The notes under the pieces were generated by a model that worked only from the letters and a program-made list of their open reading frames with translations, was not told where the DNA came from and made no database searches. The position numbers and the translations under genes were made by a program. Of a DNA stretch of 64,000 nucleotides, positions 1 to 10,500 are shown piece after piece; position 1 is the stretch's first letter, and each line of letters opens with the position of its first letter. The stretch spans positions 15,629,501 through 15,693,500 of the forward strand of contig NC_089726.1 in assembly GCF_035083965.1 (NCBI RefSeq), given 5' to 3'. This stretch comes from Branchiostoma lanceolatum. Its lineage: Eukaryota; Chordata; Leptocardii; Amphioxiformes; Branchiostomatidae.

Positions 1-1013
1 AGTTGATACAATTCAGTTTCCCTTGTTGGTACCAGCATTGGCAGAAGGCAAACTACAGTACAGTCAGACATTCAATACCCAGCAGTCTAACTTTGCTTTC
101 TGAATCGCATACATACACACCAGTTTAAAATCTGTTCCTTCATACACTTAAATTTTACAAAGCCGTATGCAAACATTATCACACTCACAGAAAATTTTAA
201 TGACTGACAATTACTTACTAAGTAATATGGAAAATGTTTCATCCGTGCATACAACAATAATCATTGGACTATTAGAAGTCCATACAGTTTTAACAAGCAT
301 ATCCGGGCTGACATTTTCCCCCATATAATGCTACTGTACTACACTACATAGACTGGCTACTATATTTAGGCACGCCATCTTCCCAATATATTCCAGTTGC
401 GCAAGAAGGCCATGAAAGGGCTTAGGGTTGCCATAGAGTCATATATACGTCTGGACCGATTAAGTCAAAGCCGAGGAACATGATACAACAAGTTACGCAG
501 GGTCACGAAATGGACTCCCCAACACAAACAACTTCTCTTTCTTAGTCTATGATTAAGTGATGGGATGTTTTTGCAATTTAAATGTTATCTAGTCATTCTG
601 TTGTCATGTCACCCTTGGCACTGAAATTGAAAAGCTAGGATGATTCATACTAACAAACATTTGTCCTTCACACTTATTCACACAGCTATATCGACTTAAG
701 TTACATCATTTTTTGAGTGGCCTTTCAACCTACTTCAAGTAACGTTACAGCATTGAAAATTGTGATCAAAAATAATTATTATACGAAAGATCGAAAGTTT
801 GTGAAAGAAACCCCTTCTTATGTATCAAGAGCTAGTTCTTTGTCCTTCCGTTGATGCGATTTAAAACAGAACTCATAGACATACAGAAATATACTAGAAG
901 GGGATACACAAAAGGCCCACTACCAACCCACCTTACGGTCCGCCCCTCCCACAAAATCGCCGACAAAAATCTCCGGAAGACAACACTGCTAAAATTTTAA
1001 CAAGAGAACTCAC
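1..1013. other. presumed twinfilin intron 1, no recognised feature
   Basis: This stretch lies downstream (minus strand) of the twinfilin first exon and should be its first intron. I see AT-rich unique-looking sequence with no convincing exon, RNA gene or repeat. The next twinfilin exon is not in the window. Confidence 0.4.
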
Positions 1014-1038
1014 CCAATATTCCCGTCTGATGCGACAT
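1014..1038 (-). CDS. TWF1: twinfilin, first coding exon (partial gene)
   Basis: On the minus strand an ATG at 1038-1036 opens MSHQTGIL plus one base, then a perfect GTGAGT donor at 1013-1008. MSHQTGI is the nearly invariant N-terminus of animal twinfilins, actin-monomer-binding proteins with two ADF-H domains that sequester ADP-actin and cap barbed ends in the cytoplasm. The junction leaves a G as the first base of codon 9, consistent with the alanine found there in other twinfilins. Only nine codons are visible and the rest lies left of the window, so this rests on a short but distinctive peptide, the start codon and the donor. The gene is divergent from DDX20, with about 460 bp between start codons. 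Confidence 0.7.
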
Positions 1039-1500
1039 TTTCCGACCGCTTTCTCTCCCTCTTATCTGTGCGTGTTCAACTACGTCAAGGAGCTGGCCTG
1101 TTGGGGACTAGATCCGTTGCCAGAGGCCGGTCTTTTAGGATATATTTAGCCCGGCGAGAGAGTGATTTCTGTACACGAATGTCTGTGTGACACTTCCTCT
1201 TGGTCATGTGAGAGATATGGGATTGGCTGGAGGTCAAAGGTTATCATACTTTGTCACACGCCTGTTGATTGGATAGAGTTTATCCATATGTTTTCCTTCA
1301 ACCAATCAGATGGGAAGTGACATAGGTTAGCTTGGCGGGAATTCAAAATGGCGACCACCATGCGTCGAGAAAAACGTTGTTTTGTGGTTTCGCTTGGTTT
1401 TCTTTGTTATAGAATAAATGTCTCGTGTATTTTTGGAGACATTTGAAGGTGTTTATCAAGACGATAGCTAAGAATCATTTTGGAAAGCCGTATTGCCGCA
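1039..1500. promoter_or_regulatory. shared divergent promoter and 5'UTRs of twinfilin and DDX20
   Basis: Between two divergent start codons lie three CCAAT-type boxes: ATTGG at 1222-1226 and 1268-1272, and CCAAT at 1302-1306. There is also a YY1-like element, CAAAATGGCGACC, at 1344-1356. No TATA box is evident near the expected start sites. NF-Y boxes spaced about 35-45 bp apart are typical of bidirectional housekeeping promoters. The transcription start sites are inferred, not seen. Confidence 0.6.
1348..1446 (+). other. upstream ORF in the DDX20 5' leader
   Basis: An ATG inside the YY1-like site opens a 32-codon frame ending at TGA 1444-1446, 54 bases before the DDX20 start codon. The frame differs from DDX20. 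If transcription starts upstream of 1348 this uORF would be in the leader. If YY1 positions the start site just upstream or at this spot, it may be omitted. Confidence 0.35.
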
Positions 1501-4500
1501 ATGAGCTCTGAAAATGTTCGGAAGCCGGCGCACAAGTTGAGGGAGGGCTGGCGGACTGAAGACGTTTTGAACGCAGAGGGAGCGGACTTCGCTTCGCTGC
1601 TTCTGTCCGAGCCCGTGCAGCGGGGACTCACTCTGGCTGGCTTCGAGAGGCCGTCTCCTATTCAACTGAAGGCCATTCCGCTTGGAAGATGTGGTTTAGG
1701 TATTGTGAAAAAAACGTATTATTCACCTTGCATATTCACCTTGCATCAGCCGGTAGGTACCCTTGTCGGGTAATGAGGCTGGTAGATTCGATATGTAGAT
1801 GGCGCAGGGTATAAGCTTCCTTCCTTCCTTCATTCCTTCCTTCCTTCCTTCTTTCCTTCCTTCCTTCCTTCCTTCCTTCCTTCCTTCCTTCCTTCCTTCC
1901 TTCCTTCCTTCCTTCCTTCCTTCCTTCCTTCCTTCCTTCCTTCCTTCCTTCCTTCCTTCTTCCCGTCCTTCCTTCCTTCCTTCCTTCCTTCCTTCTTTCC
2001 GTCCTTCCTTCCTTCCTTCCTTCCTTCCAAACGTCCTTCCTTCATGGCTCATGTGGTTAGTACGAGAAGGTATACTGGTACTGGAATGGGTGGTGCTTCC
2101 ATTCTTCCTTCAGTCTTCCTTTAAAAGTATTGACTGTACTGCTGCTGACTGTTCTCGCAGAGAGACCATTCCACGTGGGTGTACATCTCGACGGGAAGAA
2201 GTTTGTTCTAGGTCCTCTGGCATCTTGAATTTGATTCTTGTAAGGATGACCTCTGGTGTTTTTGGCGTAGCTAGGAGTGAACATAGCTCTGTCGCATATG
2301 TTGCAATGACTGTCCGTCCTCAAGCTCACCAACCCATGTGCAATTTTTTACATCATAATCATATCTGCTCGTTGTCGTCGGAATAAAAGGGTAGGGAGTT
2401 GTAGCGCTTTGAGTCTCTCTGAATACGGGAGGTGTGAGATAGATTCCACTACACGTGTGGCTCTTCTCTGGACCCTTTCTACTAAATCACAATCTCTCTT
2501 GGTCTTGGGACTCCAGATCACAGTTGCATACTCTAAATGTGGTCTCACTAGGCTCTTATAGAGTAGCAGGAATGTGTCCATGTCGAGATATTTAAACGTA
2601 TGTTTTATAACTCCTAGTACCCTGTTTGCCTTTGTTACTTGAGTCTGCATGTGTGTACTGAAGTTCAATTTGTCGTCAATCAATACTCCAAGGTCCTTTT
2701 CCTCCCGTGTGCTTTTCAGTATGTGTACTTCTCCTTTCTCGTCAGCTAGATTGTATTTGTGTCCTTGGTTCCCCCTCCCGAGATGTATTACTTTGCACTT
2801 GTCTGGGTGGAATTTCATTTGCATCCTGAATGACCACATATGTAAGATGTCCAGGTCAGCTTGTAAGCAAGTCGAATGGTTGTCATTCCCGCACTCATAG
2901 TTTGCTGCATAGATTTTTGTATCGTCAGCGAAAAGGGAAACAAAGTTGTGGAGCTCATCTTGAATATCGCTAATGAAGATCGTAAAAAGGAGTGGTCCAA
3001 GTACACTTCCTTGCGGAACGCCGCTGGTTACTGGCTTCCAACTTGACGTGTTTCCATTTACTGAGACTCTCTGCCTTCTGCATGTGAGGAAATTCTTTAT
3101 CCAGTGCAGTAGCGCACCCTTAATGCCTAATGACTCAACTTTCCTTAGCAATCTCGTGTGTGGAACAGTGTCAAAGGCTTTTGCGTAGTCTAGAAAGATG
3201 ACATCAACTGGTAAACCGTGACTAAGCGCCTCAGTCCAAACATCCAGTGCCTCTAGAAGATTTGTAATAGTTGATTTGCCCTTGGAAAATCCGTGCTGCT
3301 GGTCACATGTGTAGTTGTTAGCCCTCATGTGTTCGATGATCCTCTTGGATACGATCTTCTCTAGCATTTTACATGGTACTGATGTTAATGATACCGGGCG
3401 ATAGTTCGCAGGGTCGGACTTGTCCCCCTTTTTGAATAATGGAGAGATGTTTGCCTCTCTCCATTCTTCTGGTAGAGTAGACTCATCAATGCTGCTTTGG
3501 AAGATTTTGGTCAGGGGGTAAACTATCTCATGTGCCAGTTCTTTGAGTATTCTAGGGTGCAAACCATCGTTCCCAGGTGATTTATCAGTTCGCAAACTGT
3601 TCAGTTGTTCTAATACTTCTTCTTCCGAGATTGTGATTGTTTCTAGCGCCGGTGTTGTAAGTGGCTTTGGTACGAATTCAGGAATGTTTTCAAGGTTTTC
3701 TCGTGTGAAAGTTTTGAAGTACTGAGCATTCAGAATTTCAGCTTTTTCTTGATCATTACTTGTGTAGGTCCCATGTGTATTTTTCAGGTCGCCAACCTGT
3801 GACTTTACTTTCCTGCGGCTGTTGATATAGCTCCAAAAGGCTTTGTTGTTGGTTTTTGCTTCTTTGGCGATTCTTTTTTCAAAGTTCTTCCTTGCACGTC
3901 TGGCCTCATGTGTGGCAGTGTTTCGGGCAGATTTGTATGCAGCCCAATCCTGACTGCTTTTAGTGTTCAAATATCTTATCCATGCATGGAATTTCTTTCG
4001 TGAAGTGCGGAAGGCTCTCATCGTCATCCATTTAGGTTTGAAATTCCTTTTTGAGTTGTCAATAAGCTTTGATGGGACATTGACTTGTACCGCATGTGTG
4101 AGAATAGACTGGAATGTACTGAAAGCTTCCTGTGTTTTCTTATTGCTTAGTGCTTTGTCCCAGTCAATGTTGATCTCTGTCTTCATCTTGTTATAGTCTG
4201 CCTTGTCATAACTCCAGGATTTTGTTTGACGTTTAGTAGGATACACACAGAAGTTGCATTTAAACGTTAACTTCACGTGGTCGCTTGATCCCAGTGGTTC
4301 CTCATAACAGATTCTCTCCACCATGTCTGGTTCTTTTGTGAAAATCAAATCGTCCAGTGTAGGAGTCTGGTTCCCTCTAAATCTTGTGGGTTCCGTGACA
4401 TATTGATATAGATAATTGTCTCTTATGCATTCAATGAATCGGAATGTGGGATTGTCAGAGTTGTCTGCATGTGTTGTCCTCATGTGGGGTTCAGGGCTCC

Positions 4501-7500
4501 ATAATATACTTGGGTGGTTGAAGTCACCTGTGATGAGTACGTTTGTGCAATTTGTGTTCGACGCCCAGCTGATAAGCTCGTGGAGATCTGTGTCCATAGA
4601 GGCAGCTCTTGCCGGAGAACCCGATCTGTATATAACTCCTATGAGAATGTTACTTGAGTTGCTACCATTTATTGTGACCCATGTGCAATCTTGGAATTCG
4701 ATTGGTGGCTTAACACTCTTTGCGTTGAGTTTGGATTTGACGTATATGCATGTTCCTCTTGTGTTGCAGGCCGTTAAGTTACCCAAGAATAGATCATAGT
4801 TGTCCAACTGCAATACTGACACGTCCGGAGTCTCTCCATGTTTGGGTTTGATCTCAGTTAGGCACATAATGTCGTACTGATTATTGACCAAGGTTGCACA
4901 TAAGTCTTCGTATTTGCTCATGAGGGAATTGTCAGTGTTTGTGTAGAGTACATGTAATTCGTGGAGCTCTTGGTCTTCTATTCTACTTGGACGACCCTTC
5001 CTCTTTTGATTGACCACTTTTTGTCCGGTTCGTTTTCTCTTTGGGTCCTTAGTAGTTCTCTCAAGTTTTTTGAGTCTTCTAGCTGCTGTTTGGTTAGGTC
5101 TGGTCTAATGTAGATCTGACTGTAGACGGGGTGTGTACTCTCTCTCAAGTCCTTTGCCATGGCCAGCACTTGTTTTTTGTCACCTACGGTGGCCATGGTT
5201 ACTTTTGTCAGTCTCATGTATTCACTATTGGGTCTCCCCATCCTTTGTGCATTCGTAACTTTCACTTTGAGTCTAAATTCCTCCTGGATAAGCTCGGTAA
5301 CACTTTCAATGTCCTCTTCCTTTACGTTTGTTTCCGGTAAGTTGTGAATGATAAGGTTCAGCTTTCTAGCTTCTTGGTCTTCCCTTTCGCTCAGCTTCCT
5401 GTCAACCTTGTCAGTAACAGATTTTGTAACTGTTTCTGTAGTTTTGTTTACAATTTTCTCTATGAGTTCTTCTTCTGTCAAGTTGCTAGTACTCAATTCT
5501 TTCCCCGGTGCTGGTACTGATTCTTCCAAAGTTTTAACTCTAGCCTCTAGCTTTTTGTCATTGTCCTTCAGTTCTTTGATGCCACTCTTCATTTCTTCCC
5601 TTGCATTTTTTAGTTCTTTAGTTACTTGTTCTAGCTTCATGCTCACCTTCTGGATCTCGCCCGTAAGTGCCACAACACTGAGGTAAAGTTTCTTTGCTCC
5701 CTTCTTGCAGTTTTGACAGTACCAATGGCAATCATCTGGTTCTTCCGTTATAACACGGTACAGGCTGTCTGAAATCTTGGCACATTTAGCGTGATACCAC
5801 AGTACACAAATTGTTTTGAGACCCCATAGTCATACACATGTAAATCACCAGCATGCATGAATGTGTTTCAGTTCAACAACAACTTCATAGAGTAGATTAC
5901 AATCAAGGAGGTTATTTCTTTAACTTCCTTTGTTGGATACAAGAAATCCAACGGAGCTTTTCAACATAACGTTAAAGAGTGTACCCATAGAGATACCAAA
6001 TACAACGTTAAGTATGGGTTTAGATTTCTCTGTGCTATTAACAGCACAAAAGTTTATTATTAATATCCAATCATAATTTAGCGGTCTCAACAACATTTGT
6101 ATCCGTATACTAGTATTCGGTAAAACCGCTCCTACTGTACTTGCCGGCAACAAATACTGCTGTGCTGCATCCTACACATGTTCAAGAGACGATCGTCTAC
6201 ATAAATTTTTGTTGTTGTTTTTCTAGATCTTATCGTACAGGCCAAGTCAGGGACAGGAAAGACCTGTGTGTTTGGAGTCATCGCTCTGGAGAGTCTGGTC
6301 TTAGAGACCTTCAGTACTCAGGTAAGTTATACTTGTGTGACAATGAACTTGGCCTCGTTCTCTAGACTGTACGTGATCTACGGCTGTTACTCTAGCTACG
6401 GGACGGAACGGTCCAATACAACGTGAAGGCTCAACGTGAACCTAGCTATATCTGGACTCTACCTCGTTTCGGGGTCATGCTACATCCGGGACCTTTCCCG
6501 GTCTCCTCCTACAGTTCTACATTAGGTCTCCTATAACAGTTCTACACAGTGCTACACTTGTTTAAATCATGGTGCACATGATGGTATACTAGAAATAACA
6601 CAGGTCAATTTTGCTTTGATTGTAACATGATACATCATGATCATTGTATGTTACTTTGTTGATATCAATGATACAGGTACGTGTAGAGTCTTATCTGGAA
6701 AGTTGTAAATTTTATGGGAGATTTTTGTGTGTATAGCCTAAGTTATTCCTTTAACAATTCAATTGCAACTTTATAGCAATTCTTGCCTTAGCAGCTACTG
6801 TATTGGTAAATGGAGGAATATTCGCAGTGGTTTTACGTTCACAGTTTTCACTGTAACCTCTCACTGTGGACTCGTCACACAGCCCTTCCCTTCCTGTGAA
6901 ATTTAGTGCCCGCAAGCTTAAACAAAGTTACCATAATATTGTTTTATGTTACATTTTGCTTGTCTCAGGTCCTAGTTCTCGCCCCCACCAGAGAGATAGC
7001 AGTACAGATCCATGACGTTGTGGTGTCTATAGGACAGGCCATGGCAGGCCTGAAGTGTCATGTGTTCATTGGTGGACTACCTGTCCACGAGGACAAACAG
7101 AAACTCAAGAAATGCCACATTGCTATTGGTTCCCCAGGTACAGATGCAATTAAGGGCTTGGAATTTCGTACTGTGAATCTTGAAATGTTTGCAGTGCTTT
7201 TACCTTTGTAGTTTTTGGGATGTCCTCTCCACTGTGAATTCATGATGCAAATGTTTGTCTTTTATCAAGTTACATCTATATGACTACTATACTACAGAAT
7301 TTTTTCAACTGCATATTTGATAGTAAATTGATGCATTGCAAAAAACTCATCTTCCCTCCTACCAGGAAAACCATAGCAAAAGTAAATGAATTTAAAGTAT
7401 GTGAATATGATTATGGACAACCAAAGTATAATAGGGACCAGGGAATCATTGCAATGATGCCTGAAGAAAACAAATTGGTCAGCTGACACTTTTCCTACCC

Positions 7501-10500
7501 ACACTGTACAGTAATAGAAACCCTATTTTAACTTACATCTTGTTTATTTGTTTGCCCAGGGCGCATCAAGCAATTGATTGAACTAGGCTTACTGAAGACC
7601 AGCAGTATCAGGCTTTTTGTTTTAGATGAAGCAGACAAACTCTTGGAGACTGGCAGCTTTCAGGAACAGATCAAGTATGCAATATCATACTTCATACTTA
7701 TACCTTAACTCATCAGCTTATAAGTTTTATATACATTTGTAATTTATTTGTCTTGCACAAGTTGCAGGTGTCAAAATACTTATTTCTGTTTTCTGCAATG
7801 TGTGATTCATATTAATGAGCAGTAATTCTTTGGCTTGCAAGTTGCAATTGTTGATATCTTTTAATGTCAAAATGTTGGTATTTCATTTTCAAGGACTGTT
7901 TTGTGTAAAGTTGAAGTTGACTGGAATATGTTTTTGATTGACAGCTGGATTTACTCCTCACTACCTGACAATAAACAGATGGCTGCCCTGTCCGCGACCT
8001 ACCCAGAATCCCTTGCACACCACCTCCAGGTGTACATGAGGGACCCCACCTTCGTCAGACTGGACATCCAAGACCTTTCCTTAAAAGGTAATCAAGTTTT
8101 ACTCAATAACCAATCAGCAAAAGTTACAACCAACAAAGTAGTCCCGATGTTAATTAACTTGGCCATGTTATGTCTACATACTCGTATATTAAATCAATCG
8201 AACTTAATTGCTGATCAATTGTAACAATGAAAAGTACATTCAATACTAACAAATCTAAAAGCTAAACTACTCTTTGTAAAATTAGATGAAACAAAAAAAG
8301 ACAACGAAAAACTGATGCCTTTTCTGTACTTAAAACTTTGGCTAGTTCAGTCTTCTTGGGAATTTTTCCAAGTGAAAATATTCTGACCAAATGCACGTGC
8401 ACCTGGTCAACTAGATACTACACGCAACATGTTTTATTATGCTCTTTTATCTTAGACTAGTTAGAGTGATAATGTTTTGTATATGTATGATATAAGTTTG
8501 TTTTATTGAATCTTCTTTCTAGGAATCAAACAGTTCTTCAGTGTGATACCTCAGCTGTCTTCCACATCCAAGTCCTTCCAAGCCAAGACAGATCAGCTGA
8601 TCAAGCTCCTGTCCAGAGTGCCTTTCCACCAATGTCTCGTCTTCTCCAACGACCAGGGAAGGTAGGGAAGATTCTCAATAAATTTCAAGTGCCTCGTGTA
8701 TAAATATAGAATACAACACGGTGTATTCCATATCGCCTGAGGTACTGGCCTGACCGCGGCAGGAGGGCGATGCAACCCGCGGAAGGGCCAGGACCGAGGG
8801 TGATGCGGAATACACCGTGTTGTATTTTATCTATGTCATACGCACCAACAAAACACACATTTCAATGTGAAATGCGCCTGAAGTTGAGAGTGTTTTGTGT
8901 CCTCGAACAAGAAAATCTTACCAACATTGATTCCAACCTCCGAATCCGGTATTCAAATTTTCGACAGCGGCGCAACCGGCGCACTTGAAATACATTCAAA
9001 ATATTCTATGGAAGCCCATGTGATACAAGTTGAACCCCGTGTGATACAGAAAATTATCTCACGACGCGGAACACCCGCATCAAACGTTTTCGCAGCCCAT
9101 GTTTTCTGCACGTAAAAGAACCCAACACATGTATCATGAAGAGTAGGGGTGACCCAGTGTGCTTGGTTAAAATACCTGAGCTGCAGCAAAGCCATATTGC
9201 ACTTATACTATAATTATAGCTACCGTAATGAAAAAAACATCATGCTTAGTCCCCAGTCTGAGGTTGCCTGCTTTGCCGTTACTCTGACTCTTATATTTCA
9301 TGAATGAGTATGCTAAAGAATACCAGGTTAACAAGATATTTTGTCATTGAAGTTGCTTCAGTATCCATGTATTTTGATATTACAGAGCACAGAGTCTATG
9401 TGAGGACCTAAACTCCAAGGGCTGGCCAACAGCATACATTGCAGGTAAGGCCTTCAAGTCATATCTTGATTAACAAAGTTGTTTTCCTTCACAACTTTAC
9501 CCAGTATGCTAGATTGACTTGATGTTTGTGTTACTGTAGGTAGTCAAGAGCAGACCCAGAGACTGAATGCGATGTCCCAACTCAGGAACTTCCAGTGTAG
9601 GGTCTTGGTGTCCACAGATTTGGTGTGTTGCTATATTGCAATTTTATGTGCTTTTTGATATGATGAATACCATTTATCCTAATCCTACTGTCATGTAATG
9701 TATGTCATTCCTTCAGTAATGCTATTATCTTCTGTCAAATATAAGGCAATTTTTTTGGAATGATCATAGTAGAAAGCATTTGATGCAACATTTGTTTTTC
9801 TTTATCAGACATTTATAATTTTGAAACCACCATCGCCATGGTCAGTTTTTTTCATTCTCTCCATGTTATGGCTGTTTCTCCCCAGACTGCCCGAGGTATT
9901 GATGCAGAGAAGGTGAACTTGGTGGTGAACTTGGACGTACCCTATGACTGGGAGACGTACATGCACAGGATAGGCAGGGCTGGCCGGTTTGGTAAGGAAC
10001 AAACCAGTATTAACCGTAAAGGTCCTGAAAAAGTTATACTTAGTACATGCCTCACCACAACCTTCACATTGTAGAAAAATCTTATCTCTTTTTCTATGGT
10101 GCATGTATCTGGATTTTGATATAAATGCACATTGTCTCCATGCATAGAAGGCATTTTGTTTTGTTTTTTCCATTTTCACACCTCTACTAGTACTAATGAT
10201 TGTAGTCCAAACCATTCAATATAAACTGACTTTATGTGTTGTGTATGTAAAGTTTTAGTGAGACTAGCAGATATTACAAGTTTTACTTTTTAGTGATTTT
10301 AAGGTTCTAGTATTGTTTACAGGTACCCAAGGTGCAGCTGTGACACTGGTCTACAGTGGGAAAGAGGAAAGCAGGCTGGAGACAATCACCCATCACTGTC
10401 GCCTGTCTCTACAGACTCTTCCCAGTGAGTTTGTACCTCTGGTATAAACGATTTTGAGAATATTGTCCTCTTCAGGTCACAAATGAATTCAGCACAACTT

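Larger units (their letters stand above)
2044..5829 (-). mobile_element. CR1-like non-LTR retrotransposon, 5'-truncated, in DDX20 intron 1
   Basis: A LINE lying antisense to DDX20. In its own orientation it has a broken PHD-type zinc finger, a coiled coil plus RNA-binding ORF1, an overlapping ORF2 with apurinic-type endonuclease and reverse transcriptase, and then a (GGAA)n tract at the 3' end. The CR1/L2-type start of the endonuclease ([10 protein letters not shown]) and the FADD catalytic motif place it in the CR1-like clade. The 5' end is lost inside the PHD finger: an in-frame stop sits at about 5832-5830. Only one clear inactivating mutation is seen in ORF2, so the insertion is probably young. 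Confidence 0.9.

Noticed and set aside
1723-2386. Long open frames through the CTTC microsatellite
   Set aside because: They are produced by a stop-free tetranucleotide repeat and the antisense LINE, with no domain or normal composition.
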